33,947 nucleotides of DNA from an uncultured Bacteroides sp. (GTDB lineage Bacteria; Bacteroidota; Bacteroidia; Bacteroidales; Bacteroidaceae). A program made the position numbers and the translations under genes. Shown in pieces: positions 1-7,742 of the stretch. The DNA lies in assembly GCA_947646015.1 (NCBI GenBank), contig CANSEY010000038.1, positions 1 through 33,947 of the forward strand, given 5' to 3'. Each line of letters begins with the position of its first letter. Positions within the stretch are counted from its first letter, which is position 1. The notes beneath the pieces were generated by a model, which saw nothing but the letters and a program-made list of their open reading frames with translations, was not told where the DNA came from and searched no databases.

Positions 1-44
1 TACTCCTGTTTGTTGTGATCATTGAGTTGAGGTTGTTGTTCCAT
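1..44 (-). CDS. Start of an unidentified leftward gene (partial, cut by window edge)
   Basis: On the minus strand an ATG at 42-44 opens a frame that runs off the left edge and reads MEQQPQLNDHNKQE. It begins 35 bp after the stop of the SanA-like gene and has the same direction, so it could be the third gene of that unit. Fourteen residues are too few to name a family. It is supported only by an open frame and by position; it could also be chance. Confidence 0.4.
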   Translation of the reverse strand, partial: MEQQPQLNDHNKQE

Positions 45-79
45 AAATTTTTCAATAACTTTTTGTTTTTGATATTTTC

Positions 80-724
80 TTATTTGCCGGATGGCAGTTT
101 GTACTTTTCTCCCAGGAAATGCGGTTGCTTATCTATTGCTAAATCGATAAACATCTTGACCCTTGCAAATAATTCTCTGATATTGGTTTTCAATCCTGCA
201 TAGACGTCTACATCCCTGGCATTAAAACCGATGGCGGTAATCCCATTCTTTTCGGCAAGATAAATAGCCCGCTCATTGTGAAATCGTTGAGAAATGATGG
301 TCAGACGGGTCTGACCGAATACTTCTTTAGCACGCACAACAGAGTCAAGGGTACGAAAACCGGCATAATCTAAATAGATAGACTTTTCAGGAACACCTTT
401 TTGCATAAGCGCTTTCTTCATTTCTTCCGGTTCGTTGTAATCTTCTTTGCGATTATCTCCACTGATAAGAATATAATTAATTTTGCCTGCCTTGTACAGT
501 TCAACCACCGCATCAATGCGATAGTCAAAATATAAATTGTTATTTCCGCTTTTCAGCTTAGGAGAGGTGCCGAGAAGCAGACCTACATTGTTTGCAGGAA
601 TATCACTGATTTCAGTATAGATGCAGGAGGCTGCATTCTTCTTGATGGTCCAGTCGCAGATAAAGATACTGATAACACAAAGTATGGCAATTATCAGTGT
701 GATATAGAATAGCTTTTTTTTCAT
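80..724 (-). CDS. SanA/YdcF-like DUF218 membrane protein
   Basis: The 214-residue product starts with a short basic stretch and one hydrophobic helix (about residues 4-24), then a soluble domain expected outside the inner membrane. The motifs VGLLLGTSPKL, ILISGDNRKEDYNEPEEMKKAL and RLTIISQRFHNERAIYLAEKNGI match the DUF218 (ElyC/SanA/YdcF) family. Escherichia coli SanA affects envelope barrier function and vancomycin sensitivity at high temperature; the biochemical activity is unclear. The start codon overlaps the stop of the upstream DUF4919 gene by 4 bp, so the two are very probably translated from one message. The family call is firm; a role in cell-wall or envelope upkeep is inference. Confidence 0.85.
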   Translation of the reverse strand: MKKKLFYITLIIAILCVISIFICDWTIKKNAASCIYTEISDIPANNVGLLLGTSPKLKSGNNNLYFDYRIDAVVELYKAGKINYILISGDNRKEDYNEPEEMKKALMQKGVPEKSIYLDYAGFRTLDSVVRAKEVFGQTRLTIISQRFHNERAIYLAEKNGITAIGFNARDVDVYAGLKTNIRELFARVKMFIDLAIDKQPHFLGEKYKLPSGK

Positions 725-1389
725 TTTCCGAATAATTCACTCATATAATCAAGGGAACGGCTAATGTCGAAATACATTTGATTTCCTTCATAGTACTGGC
801 ATTTATCAAACTCTATCAGATCACATTTATTGACTAGCGATTGACCTTTCATGTTTTCCATTTTGAATAACATGTTCAGCAGTTGGTATTCGTCATTTAC
901 GCAGATAACCTTAAATGCGGTTTCTTCGCTTGTACCGTCACCTGTAAGCGCAATCATAGTAAGCAGGGCTGCGTATCTCTTTGAATAGTGTTTTATTTCC
1001 CGGATGTCTTTTTGAAGCAAACCGGCTATTCCGTACATATTATATAATAATTGGAGAGATACCGGGTTCTTTTTTAGTAGTTCTTTGCCGATATTATAAG
1101 CGTCTTCATACTTTTCTTCTTTAATCAACTTCCGGAAATCCTGAAAATCATCCATACTTCCTTTATAAGCTGGTGTGAATGAATATCCGTAATATAGCAT
1201 GACATGATCTTGCCGGGTGAGTAAGGTATCATTCTCTTCAAAACGTTGCATGAGCTTTTGGAACTCCGTGTTGTGATTAGTCACGTACTCTTTGATGGCC
1301 GGATAATCCACTTTTAATATTTCTTGTGCGGAACAATAAACCTGAAGGCTAAGTATGCTTATAAATAAAAGAGTAATGAGCTTTTTCAT
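721..1389 (-). CDS. Secreted DUF4919 family protein
   Basis: This 222-residue protein has an N-terminal signal peptide (MKKLITLLFISILSLQVYCSA, cleavage likely near residue 21) and so is probably periplasmic. The body contains HVMLYYGYSFTPAYKGSMDDF and a helical repeat-like middle (EEKYEDAYNIGKELLKKNPVSLQLLYNMYGIAG) resembling TPR packing, then TGDGTSEETAFKVICVNDEYQLL. That combination is characteristic of the DUF4919 proteins of Bacteroidetes, whose function is unknown. It is the first gene of a two-gene unit with the SanA-like gene (4-bp overlap). A -7 element lies 30 bp upstream. Confidence 0.75.
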   Translation of the reverse strand: MKKLITLLFISILSLQVYCSAQEILKVDYPAIKEYVTNHNTEFQKLMQRFEENDTLLTRQDHVMLYYGYSFTPAYKGSMDDFQDFRKLIKEEKYEDAYNIGKELLKKNPVSLQLLYNMYGIAGLLQKDIREIKHYSKRYAALLTMIALTGDGTSEETAFKVICVNDEYQLLNMLFKMENMKGQSLVNKCDLIEFDKCQYYEGNQMYFDISRSLDYMSELFGK

Positions 1390-1418
1390 GACAGTGTTTT
1401 TTTAGGGTATTAAGATTC

Positions 1419-1427
1419 ACAAAAATA
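1419..1427 (-). promoter_or_regulatory. Bacteroides -7 element for the DUF4919/SanA-like unit
   Basis: The minus strand reads TATTTTTGT, matching TAnnTTTG. Initiation would fall near 1412, giving a leader of about 22 nt before the ATG at 1389. No clear TTTG is seen at -33. Confidence 0.5.
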
Positions 1428-1461
1428 CCATTCTTTTTCAGGAAACCAAGCGTATAGGCAT

Positions 1462-1524
1462 AAAAAAAGGAGCAACGCCTTGCTCCAACCTTTGTTAACC
1501 TTAAATCTAATACTATGAAAAACA
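1462..1524 (-). ncRNA. Short small RNA, copy 1 (own promoter and terminator)
   Basis: On the minus strand a full Bacteroides promoter (TTTG at 1557-1560, 19 bp, TATCTTTGC at 1529-1537) is followed by about 62 nt and an intrinsic terminator. The terminator stem GGAGCAA/TTGCTCC (1469-1486, loop 4 nt) is followed by seven U (1462-1468). There is no plausible reading frame: the only ATG near the predicted 5' end gives four codons. Positions 1458-1540 match 2499-2581 with one mismatch, and similarity continues weakly through the -33 region. The transcript start is estimated from the promoter, so the 5' end may be off by a few bases. It resembles multi-copy Bacteroides sRNA families as I remember them; I could not verify this. 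Confidence 0.75.
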
Positions 1525-1528
1525 CATT

Positions 1529-1560
1529 GCAAAGATACGGACTTCTGTGAACTTAGCAAA
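1529..1560 (-). promoter_or_regulatory. Promoter of small RNA copy 1
   Basis: Minus-strand TTTG at 1557-1560 and TATCTTTGC at 1529-1537 are separated by 19 bp, an exact match to the Bacteroides -33/-7 consensus. Confidence 0.75.
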
Positions 1561-1660
1561 TTAACCAAGGAAAATCTTATGTTATATAACATAGATTAAG
1601 AATTTTCCCTTTCCGCTTAACGGATATTCGGTATTTGATCGTTCATATAAAGAGTTTTTT

Positions 1661-1669
1661 TATCTTTGC
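1661..1669 (+). promoter_or_regulatory. -7 element for the SGNH hydrolase gene
   Basis: TATCTTTGC matches TAnnTTTGC. Initiation would be near 1675, with a leader of about 30 nt before the ATG at 1705. The closest upstream TTTG (1634-1637) is 23 bp away, slightly farther than usual. Confidence 0.6.
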
Positions 1670-1704
1670 AACCAATTTGAATTACTAATCTTTATACTAC
1701 GTAT

Positions 1705-2409
1705 ATGAAAAAGAAAAGACTGGGTCAATGGATGTTATTGGCCATCGTTTGTTTGAGTTTCTCAGTAGGAGAGACCTATGCACAGAAACATGAGTTCGCT
1801 AATTACAAGCGTTATGTGACAGAGAATGCAGCACTTGCACAACCTGTAAAGAAGGAAAAAAGAGTGGTCTTTATGGGCAATTCCATTACGGAAGGATGGG
1901 TGAGGACACATCCTGATTTCTTCAAAACAAATGGATATATCGGTCGGGGTATCAGTGGTCAGACGTCCTATCAGTTTTTACTTCGTTTTAGGGAAGATGT
2001 GATCAATCTTTCTCCGGCATTGGTTGTCATTAATGCAGGAACAAATGATGTAGCCGAAAATACAGGTGCTTATAATGAAGATTATACATTCGGAAATATT
2101 GCATCTATGGCAGAACTGGCGAAGGCAAATAAAATCAAAGTGATTCTGACTTCAGTATTGCCGGCTGCTGAATTTCCGTGGAGACGGGAGATTAAAGATG
2201 CTCCTCAAAAGATTCAGTCATTGAATGCCCGCATAGAAGCTTATGCCAAAGCTAATAAAATTCCATTTGTGAATTATTATCAGCCAATGGTGGTGGGTGA
2301 GAACAAGGCCTTGAATCCTCAATATACGAAAGATGGAGTACATCCTACAGGAGAAGGATATGATATCATGGAAGCACTCATTAAACAGGCTATTGAAAAA
2401 GCGCTTTAA
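1705..2409 (+). CDS. Secreted SGNH/GDSL-family hydrolase
   Basis: The product has 234 residues. A signal peptide (residues 1-26, ending TYAQ) predicts export. The SGNH blocks are in order: FMGNSITEG with nucleophile Ser60, the block II glycine in RGISGQTS (around 82-87), AGTNDV with Asn114, and DGVHPT with Asp210 and His213 as the remaining triad. These enzymes hydrolyse acyl or acetyl esters; the layout resembles platelet-activating-factor acetylhydrolase-like and carbohydrate-esterase members, so the substrate could be an acetylated glycan or a lipid. It stands alone between two small-RNA genes that run the other way. A hairpin follows the stop. The fold is near certain, the substrate open. 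Confidence 0.9.
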   Translation: MKKKRLGQWMLLAIVCLSFSVGETYAQKHEFANYKRYVTENAALAQPVKKEKRVVFMGNSITEGWVRTHPDFFKTNGYIGRGISGQTSYQFLLRFREDVINLSPALVVINAGTNDVAENTGAYNEDYTFGNIASMAELAKANKIKVILTSVLPAAEFPWRREIKDAPQKIQSLNARIEAYAKANKIPFVNYYQPMVVGENKALNPQYTKDGVHPTGEGYDIMEALIKQAIEKAL

Positions 2410-2430
2410 TTATAGATAGAGTGTAGATAA

Positions 2431-2466
2431 AAAATGCCCTTTGATAAGATTTCAAGGGGTATTTTT
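2431..2466 (+). terminator. Intrinsic terminator after the SGNH hydrolase gene
   Basis: TGCCCTTTGA pairs with TCAAGGGGTA (two G-T wobbles) around a short loop and is followed by TTTTTG. It lies about 25 bp past the stop. Confidence 0.65.
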
Positions 2467-2502
2467 GTAGGATCGGAAGATGCTAAGATGGGGTATGGGC
2501 AT

Positions 2503-2565
2503 AAAAAAAGGAGCAACGCCTTGCTCCAACCTTTGTTAACCTTAAATCTAATACTATGAAAAACA
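2503..2565 (-). ncRNA. Short small RNA, copy 2 (paralogue of copy 1)
   Basis: This is the same design as copy 1. The promoter is TTTG at 2598-2601, 19 bp, then TATCTTTGC at 2570-2578. The body is about 62 nt, and the terminator stem GGAGCAA/TTGCTCC (2510-2527) is followed by seven U (2503-2509). It is identical to copy 1 over 83 bp except at 2568, which lies between promoter and start. The body is therefore perfectly conserved, including the segment before the terminator (minus-strand TTAAGGTTAACAAAGGTT). It lies between the SGNH terminator and the 3' end of uvrB. Confidence 0.75.
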
Positions 2566-2569
2566 CAGT

Positions 2570-2601
2570 GCAAAGATACGGGCTTTTGCGAAATCTGCAA
2601 A
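2570..2601 (-). promoter_or_regulatory. Promoter of small RNA copy 2
   Basis: Minus-strand TTTG (2598-2601) and TATCTTTGC (2570-2578) are spaced by 19 bp. Confidence 0.75.
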
Positions 2602-2685
2602 TTATTTCTCCTAAATAGGTGTTTTTATAACACTAATTAGCAAAAGCACGGGTTTCTTATAGATTTATTGATATTTATAAGCCGT

Positions 2686-4719
2686 TTATCCCCACTTTTC
2701 TTTCATCAAATCTTCCAGTTTCAGCAGCTCGTTCCGATATTGGGCAGCTTCGATAAATTCCAGCTTTTTGGCGGCCTCCTGCATTAATTTGCGGGTACGC
2801 TCTATGCTCTTTTCCATTTGAGCTTTGCTCATATATTGTACGATTGGGTCGGCTGCGATATTAGGTGAAGAAGGTTCCACATAAGCGTGTTTTTCTTTCA
2901 GCAACTCATCGGCTTCGGAACTTGGACTGCCAAATACAGACAAGTTTCTCGCCTTTTTGATTTGTTGTGGGGTGATGCCGTTCGCTTCATTATAAGCGAG
3001 CTGTTTCTCGCGTCGACGGTTTGTTTCATCGATCGTAAGCCGCATACTGTCTGTTATTTTATCTGCATACATGATTACTTTTCCGTTTACATTACGGGCA
3101 GCACGTCCTGCAGTCTGGGTCAATGAGCGATGCGAACGGAGGAAGCCTTCCTTATCGGCATCGAGAATAGCGACAAGGGATACTTCCGGAAGGTCAAGAC
3201 CTTCACGAAGCAGATTGACACCGATAAGTACGTCATAAACGCCTTGTCTCAAGTCATCCATGATCTTCACACGCTCTAATGTATCCACATCGCTATGGAT
3301 ATAGTTACATCTCACATTATTGTTGAGAAGGTATTCTGTCAGCTCTTCCGCCATACGTTTCGTAAGTGTCGTTACAAGTACCCGTTCTTCTTTTTCGATA
3401 CGCAGCTGAATTTCTTCCATCAGGTCGTCAATTTGATTGAGACTCGGGCGTACTTCAATAACAGGATCAAGCAGACCGGTAGGGCGGATCACTTGTTCTA
3501 CAACGATCCCTTCCGATTGTATCAGCTCATATTCTGCCGGGGTAGCACTGACATAAATCACTTGTTTTGTCATCTCCTCAAATTCTTCAAATTTCAGAGG
3601 GCGGTTGTCCATTGCGGCAGGCAGTCGGAACCCATATTCTACCAGATTGATTTTACGGGCACGGTCGCCTCCATACATGGCGCGAACCTGCGGCACGCTT
3701 ACATGACTTTCGTCAATAACCAGCAAAAAGTCATCCGGGAAGAAATCGAGAAGGCAATAAGGACGGGTGCCGGCAGCGCGACCGTCGAAATAACGGGAAT
3801 AATTCTCAATGCCGGAACAGTGCCCTAATTCCCGGATCATTTCCATGTCATACGTAACTCGCTCGTACAATCGTTTCGCTTCATATTCTTTGCCGATAGA
3901 TTCGAAGAACGCTACTTGTTTGGTTAAGTCATCCTCTATTTCGTGGATGGCACGAAGAGTAGCTTCCTTGGTGGTCATAAATAAATTGGCGGGATAGATC
4001 TTATAAGCTTCGAAAGGAGCGGTAGTCACACCAGTAATCGGGTCCACTTCTTCTATACCATCAATCTCGTCTCCCCAGAAAGTGACACGAAGCAGAGTGT
4101 CTGAGTACGCAAGGAAAATGTCGACCGTGTCTCCTTTAACGCGGAAGTTGCCACGATTCAAATCGATATCATTACGGACATACAGGCTGTCCACAAGACG
4201 ACGCAGAAAAACATTACGGTCAAGCATCCGCCCCCGTTCAATTTCGATTACATTTTTATAGAAATCCGACGGGTTTCCCATACCGTAAATACAGGAGACT
4301 GAGGAAACGACTACCACATCTTTCCGGCCTGAAAGCAGGGAGGAGGTAGCGGCGAGACGTAACTTGTCAATCTCGTCATTGATGGCGAGATCCTTTTCTA
4401 TATAGGTATCTGAATTTGGCAGATAGGCTTCCGGCTGATAGTAGTCGTAATATGAAACGTAATATTCTACGGCGTTATTGGGGAAAAATCCCTTGAACTC
4501 GCTGTATAGCTGCGCAGCCAATGTCTTGTTGTGGCTCAAGATCAACGTAGGCTTGTTGATGTTGGCGATCACATTGGCGATGGTGAACGTTTTTCCCGAT
4601 CCGGTAACCCCCAATAAAGTCTGTGCGGGAACTCCTTGAAGTACCCCCTCAGTAAGCTGGGCGATCGCTTCTGGTTGATCCCCGGTAGGTTTGTAAGCTG
4701 ATGTTAGTTCAAAATTCAT
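2686..4719 (-). CDS. uvrB: Excinuclease ABC subunit B
   Basis: UvrB is the damage-verifying helicase-like subunit of nucleotide excision repair: it receives DNA from UvrA and recruits UvrC. The 677-residue length is normal. Visible features are the Walker A motif GVTGSGKT (37-44), the beta-hairpin region around YYVSYYDYYQPEAYLP, the DEAD-like box VIDESH, the helicase motif QTAGRAARN, and a C-terminal UVR motif (IERTRKLMQEAAKKLEFIEAAQYRNEL, written here in two parts: IERTRKLMQEAAKK and LEFIEAAQYRNEL) that contacts UvrC. The gene is alone in its transcription unit. uvrA lies 6.7 kb away on the other strand, so the two are not co-transcribed. A -7-like element (TTATTTTGC, 4751-4759) is 32 bp upstream. 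Confidence 0.98.
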   Translation of the reverse strand: MNFELTSAYKPTGDQPEAIAQLTEGVLQGVPAQTLLGVTGSGKTFTIANVIANINKPTLILSHNKTLAAQLYSEFKGFFPNNAVEYYVSYYDYYQPEAYLPNSDTYIEKDLAINDEIDKLRLAATSSLLSGRKDVVVVSSVSCIYGMGNPSDFYKNVIEIERGRMLDRNVFLRRLVDSLYVRNDIDLNRGNFRVKGDTVDIFLAYSDTLLRVTFWGDEIDGIEEVDPITGVTTAPFEAYKIYPANLFMTTKEATLRAIHEIEDDLTKQVAFFESIGKEYEAKRLYERVTYDMEMIRELGHCSGIENYSRYFDGRAAGTRPYCLLDFFPDDFLLVIDESHVSVPQVRAMYGGDRARKINLVEYGFRLPAAMDNRPLKFEEFEEMTKQVIYVSATPAEYELIQSEGIVVEQVIRPTGLLDPVIEVRPSLNQIDDLMEEIQLRIEKEERVLVTTLTKRMAEELTEYLLNNNVRCNYIHSDVDTLERVKIMDDLRQGVYDVLIGVNLLREGLDLPEVSLVAILDADKEGFLRSHRSLTQTAGRAARNVNGKVIMYADKITDSMRLTIDETNRRREKQLAYNEANGITPQQIKKARNLSVFGSPSSEADELLKEKHAYVEPSSPNIAADPIVQYMSKAQMEKSIERTRKLMQEAAKKLEFIEAAQYRNELLKLEDLMKEKWG

Positions 4720-4750
4720 AGTTAAATCCTAAAAAGTGGAGCAATATTCG

Positions 4751-4759
4751 GCAAAATAA
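4751..4759 (-). promoter_or_regulatory. Candidate -7 element of uvrB
   Basis: Minus-strand TTATTTTGC differs from TAnnTTTGC at the second base. The position gives a leader of about 25 nt. Confidence 0.4.
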
Positions 4760-4793
4760 TTGAGATAACAAATCATTTTTCCAAATAAATCCT

Positions 4794-4802
4794 TTACTTT
4801 GC
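4794..4802 (+). promoter_or_regulatory. Candidate -7 element for the CoA ligase/ACT unit
   Basis: TTACTTTGC differs from TAnnTTTGC at one base. The start codon is 53 bp downstream. Confidence 0.4.
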
Positions 4803-4854
4803 AACATATTAATATCAAAAAACAGATTCATACAACTAGTAATACCAGAAACAC

Positions 4855-6153
4855 ATGATTTGGAATGAGAGCATTGAGTGTATGGACCGCGAAAGTCTTC
4901 GCAAGATTCAAAGCATACGACTCAAGAAAATTGTGGATTACGTTTATCACAACACGCCTTTTTACCGGAAGAAAATGCAGGAAATGGGTATCACCCCCGA
5001 TGATATCAATACGATTGATGATATCGTGAAACTGCCGTTTACCACGAAACATGATTTAAGAGATAATTATCCTTTCGGACTTTGTGCCGTGCCGATGAGC
5101 CAGATCGTGCGTATTCATGCCTCTTCCGGAACGACCGGAAAGCCGACGGTAGTGGGATATACCCGCAAAGACCTTTCTTCGTGGGCAGAATGTATATCGC
5201 GTGCTTTTACTGCTTATGGAGCAGGACGCTCAGATATATTTCAGGTTTCCTATGGTTACGGACTTTTTACGGGTGGCCTGGGAGCACACGCCGGAGCTGA
5301 GAATATTGGTGCTTCTGTGATTCCGATGTCCAGTGGTAATACAGAAAAGCAGATTACATTGATGCATGATTTTGGATCAACGGTTCTTTGCTGTACTCCT
5401 TCGTATGCACTTTATCTGGCGGATGCCATTAAAGATTCCGGCTATCCGCGGGAGGAATTCCAACTGAAAGTGGGAGCCTTGGGTGCGGAGCCCTGGACGG
5501 AGAATATGCGTCATGAAATCGAAGAAAAACTCGGTATTAAAGCATATGATATCTACGGACTGAGTGAAATTGCCGGACCGGGTGTAGGTTACGAATGTGA
5601 ATGTCAGCATGGTACGCACTTGAATGAGGATCATTATTTCCCGGAAATTATTGATCCGAATACATTGCAGCCGGTAGAACCCGGACAGACGGGCGAGCTG
5701 GTATTTACGCACCTGACGAAGGAAGGAATGCCATTGCTTCGTTATCGTACGCGTGACTTGACGGCCTTGCATTATGATAAATGCTCCTGCGGGCGTACAT
5801 TGGTTCGTATGGACCGTATCCTGGGACGTAGTGACGATATGCTGATTATCCGTGGTGTCAATGTATTCCCGACTCAGATCGAGTCCGTCATTCTTGAGAT
5901 GGAAGAATTCGAACCACATTATTTGTTGATAGTGGGGCGTGAAAACAATACCGATACGATGGAACTTCAGGTAGAAGTGCGCCCGGATTTCTATTCGGAT
6001 GAGATTAACCGTATGCTAGCGTTGAAGAAGAAACTGGCAAGCCGTCTCCAAAGCGTACTTGGACTGGGAGTCAATGTGAAACTGGTAGAACCGCGTAGCA
6101 TTGAACGCAGCGTGGGCAAAGCTAAACGAGTGATTGATAACAGAAAAATTTAA
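4855..6153 (+). CDS. paaK: Phenylacetate-CoA ligase (aryl-acid CoA ligase)
   Basis: This 432-residue adenylate-forming enzyme activates an aryl acid such as phenylacetate to its CoA thioester with ATP. It shows the phosphate-binding loop SSGTTGKPTVV (90-100), the core motif YDIYGLSEIAGPG, RTRDLTALHYDKCSCGRTL with paired cysteines, and a C-terminal lid starting near GRSDDMLIIRGVNVFP and ending in a KAKRV stretch. Length and motifs match anaerobe PaaK. In anaerobes such ligases often sit with indolepyruvate ferredoxin oxidoreductase genes and an ACT protein and handle products of aromatic amino acid oxidation or reductive synthesis. Here only the ACT partner follows, 111 bp downstream across an unusual inverted-repeat spacer. 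The exact acid used cannot be read from sequence. Confidence 0.92.
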   Translation: MIWNESIECMDRESLRKIQSIRLKKIVDYVYHNTPFYRKKMQEMGITPDDINTIDDIVKLPFTTKHDLRDNYPFGLCAVPMSQIVRIHASSGTTGKPTVVGYTRKDLSSWAECISRAFTAYGAGRSDIFQVSYGYGLFTGGLGAHAGAENIGASVIPMSSGNTEKQITLMHDFGSTVLCCTPSYALYLADAIKDSGYPREEFQLKVGALGAEPWTENMRHEIEEKLGIKAYDIYGLSEIAGPGVGYECECQHGTHLNEDHYFPEIIDPNTLQPVEPGQTGELVFTHLTKEGMPLLRYRTRDLTALHYDKCSCGRTLVRMDRILGRSDDMLIIRGVNVFPTQIESVILEMEEFEPHYLLIVGRENNTDTMELQVEVRPDFYSDEINRMLALKKKLASRLQSVLGLGVNVKLVEPRSIERSVGKAKRVIDNRKI

Positions 6154-6158
6154 AATAG

Positions 6159-6250
6159 GTAATAAGTAATAAGTATTAGGTATTATCGTAGCTGCAACAT
6201 GGAATCCGTGTGGCTATTACTTATTACTTATTACTTAATACCTAATACTT
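6159..6250 (+). repeat. Overlapping inverted repeats (two mutually exclusive hairpins) between paaK and the ACT gene
   Basis: Two perfect 15-bp arm pairs are interleaved. GTAATAAGTAATAAG (6159-6173) pairs with CTTATTACTTATTAC (6220-6234). AAGTATTAGGTATTA (6171-6185) pairs with TAATACCTAATACTT (6236-6250). The left arms share 3 bp and the pairs cross, so the two full hairpins cannot form as a simple nested structure. The composition is almost wholly AT. Confidence 0.85.
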
Positions 6251-6264
6251 AAAACTTTACGATA

Positions 6265-6690
6265 ATGGTAGCAAAACAACTTTCTATCTTTTTGGAAAAC
6301 AAGTCCGGCCGTTTGACGGAAGTGACTGAAGTGCTGGCAAAAGAGAACATCAATCTTTCTGCCTTGTGCATCGCTGAAAATGCTGATTTTGGCATTTTGC
6401 GTGGAATTGTATCCGATCCGGATAAAGCATATAAAGCATTGAAAGATAATCATTTTGCCGTGAATATAACAGATGTGGTCGGCATTAGCTGTCCGAATGT
6501 GCCGGGAGCTCTGGCAAAAGTGCTGGGATTCTTGTCGGCAGAAGGGGTCTTTATTGAGTATATGTATTCGTTTGCCAATAATAACGTGGCAAACGTTGTG
6601 ATTCGTCCTAGTAATATGGATAAATGTATTGAAGTACTGAAAGAAAAGAAAGTCGACCTGTTGGCGGCAAGTGATTTGTACAAGCTGTAA
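6265..6690 (+). CDS. Tandem ACT-domain amino-acid-binding protein
   Basis: The 141 residues hold two ACT domains and nothing else: the first (about 3-70) contains QLSIFLENKSGRLTEVTEVLAKENINLSALCIAE and the second (about 72-138) contains GISCPNVPGALAKVLGFLSAEGVFIEYMYSFA. ACT domains bind amino acids and act as allosteric modules. A free-standing tandem next to a phenylacetate-CoA ligase is a known anaerobe arrangement, so a role in sensing aromatic amino acids is a reasonable inference, but ligand and partner are not shown. The start ATG follows the inverted-repeat spacer by 14 bp. Confidence 0.9.
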   Translation: MVAKQLSIFLENKSGRLTEVTEVLAKENINLSALCIAENADFGILRGIVSDPDKAYKALKDNHFAVNITDVVGISCPNVPGALAKVLGFLSAEGVFIEYMYSFANNNVANVVIRPSNMDKCIEVLKEKKVDLLAASDLYKL

Positions 6691-6711
6691 CCGGACGGCG
6701 GACCATAAGCG

Positions 6712-6781
6712 AACGGTGAACGAAGAACGATAGCGCTGGTATACCAATGACATATAGCGCGCTTGTTGATCGTTCACCGTT
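6712..6781. terminator. Long-stem hairpin after the ACT gene, probable terminator
   Basis: AACGGTGAACGA (6712-6723) pairs perfectly with TCGTTCACCGTT (6770-6781). The 46-nt loop can pair further through AGCGC segments. The hairpin is followed by TTATTATTG. It separates paaK-ACT from the bamD unit. Confidence 0.5.
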
Positions 6782-6874
6782 TATTATTGACTGTTTATAG
6801 CTTCCTGTTCGACGTCGTTTTTTCTCTTTTCGTCGATGTTTAACGCCTTTTATGTATTAAAAAACATAGATTAA

Positions 6875-6906
6875 TTGGTTAATTCCCCGCGAATAAGTAA
6901 CTTTGC
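6875..6906 (+). promoter_or_regulatory. Promoter of the bamD unit
   Basis: TAACTTTGC at 6898-6906 matches TAnnTTTGC. A TTGG (6875-6878) sits 19 bp upstream at the -33 position. The bamD ATG is 19 bp past the -7 element. Confidence 0.6.
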
Positions 6907-6924
6907 GCAATATTTTTTAAAAGG

Positions 6925-7728
6925 ATGAAGAAAAATATCATTATAACTTTGCTCGCAGCAGCCTCTCTGACATCGTGTGGAGAGTACAATAAGTTGCTGA
7001 AAAGTACCGATTACGAATACAAGTACGAGGCCGCCAAAAACTATTTTGCTAAAGGGCAGTATAACCGCTCAGCTACCTTGCTGAACGAATTGATTACAAT
7101 CCTTAAGGGAACCGATAAAGCGGAGGAGTCTCTGTATATGTTGGGTATGAGTTACTATAATCAGAAAGATTATCAGACAGCTGCCCAGACGTTTATCACC
7201 TATTTCAACACTTATCCCCGTGGTACTTTCACTGAACTGGCACGTTTCCATGCAGGTAAATCCCTGTTCCTGGATACTCCGGAACCACGTTTGGATCAAT
7301 CAAGCACTTATCAGGCTATCCAGCAACTGCAGATGTTTATGGAATATTTCCCGAACAGTACCAAGAAGCAGGAAGCACAAGATATGATTTTTGCTTTGCA
7401 GGATAAACTGGTGTTGAAAGAACTCTATTCTGCAAAGTTGTATTATAATCTGGGTAACTATCTGGGTAATAACTATGAATCCTGTGTAATTACAGCTCAG
7501 AATGCTCTGAAAGATTATCCTTATACAGATTATCGCGAAGAACTTTCCATATTGATTCTGCGTGCCAGACATGAAATGGCTATTTATAGTGTAGAAGACA
7601 AGAAGATGGATCGTTACCGTGAAACGATAGATGAATATTATGCTTTCAAGAATGAGTTTCCGGAAAGTAAATACCTGAAAGAGGCTGAAAAAATATTCAA
7701 TGAATCACAGAAAGTAATTAAAGACTAA
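6925..7728 (+). CDS. bamD: Outer membrane protein assembly factor BamD
   Basis: The 267-residue product has a lipoprotein signal peptide with lipobox LTSC (Cys about 18) and then repeated TPR helices, for example AAKNYFAKGQYNRSATLLNELI and ESLYMLGMSYYNQKDYQTAAQTF. The length, lipobox and TPR order match BamD/YfiO, the periplasm-facing lipoprotein of the BAM complex that helps BamA fold outer-membrane barrels. The first gene of an apparent unit with the omega-like subunit (14 bp downstream) and the DUF4293 gene; this order recurs in Bacteroidetes as I recall. Confidence 0.9.
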   Translation: MKKNIIITLLAAASLTSCGEYNKLLKSTDYEYKYEAAKNYFAKGQYNRSATLLNELITILKGTDKAEESLYMLGMSYYNQKDYQTAAQTFITYFNTYPRGTFTELARFHAGKSLFLDTPEPRLDQSSTYQAIQQLQMFMEYFPNSTKKQEAQDMIFALQDKLVLKELYSAKLYYNLGNYLGNNYESCVITAQNALKDYPYTDYREELSILILRARHEMAIYSVEDKKMDRYRETIDEYYAFKNEFPESKYLKEAEKIFNESQKVIKD

Positions 7729-7742
7729 ATTTAAATAGATTT

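Noticed and set aside
1410-1592. A 60-codon leftward frame sharing a peptide with one at 2406-2600
   Set aside because: The shared peptide (GWSKALLLFLC) comes from reading the small-RNA repeat and its terminator. The frames start upstream of the promoters' transcription starts and have no coding look.
3295-3828. A 177-codon rightward frame opposite uvrB
   Set aside because: It is a mirror of conserved uvrB sequence with no promoter or recognisable domain.
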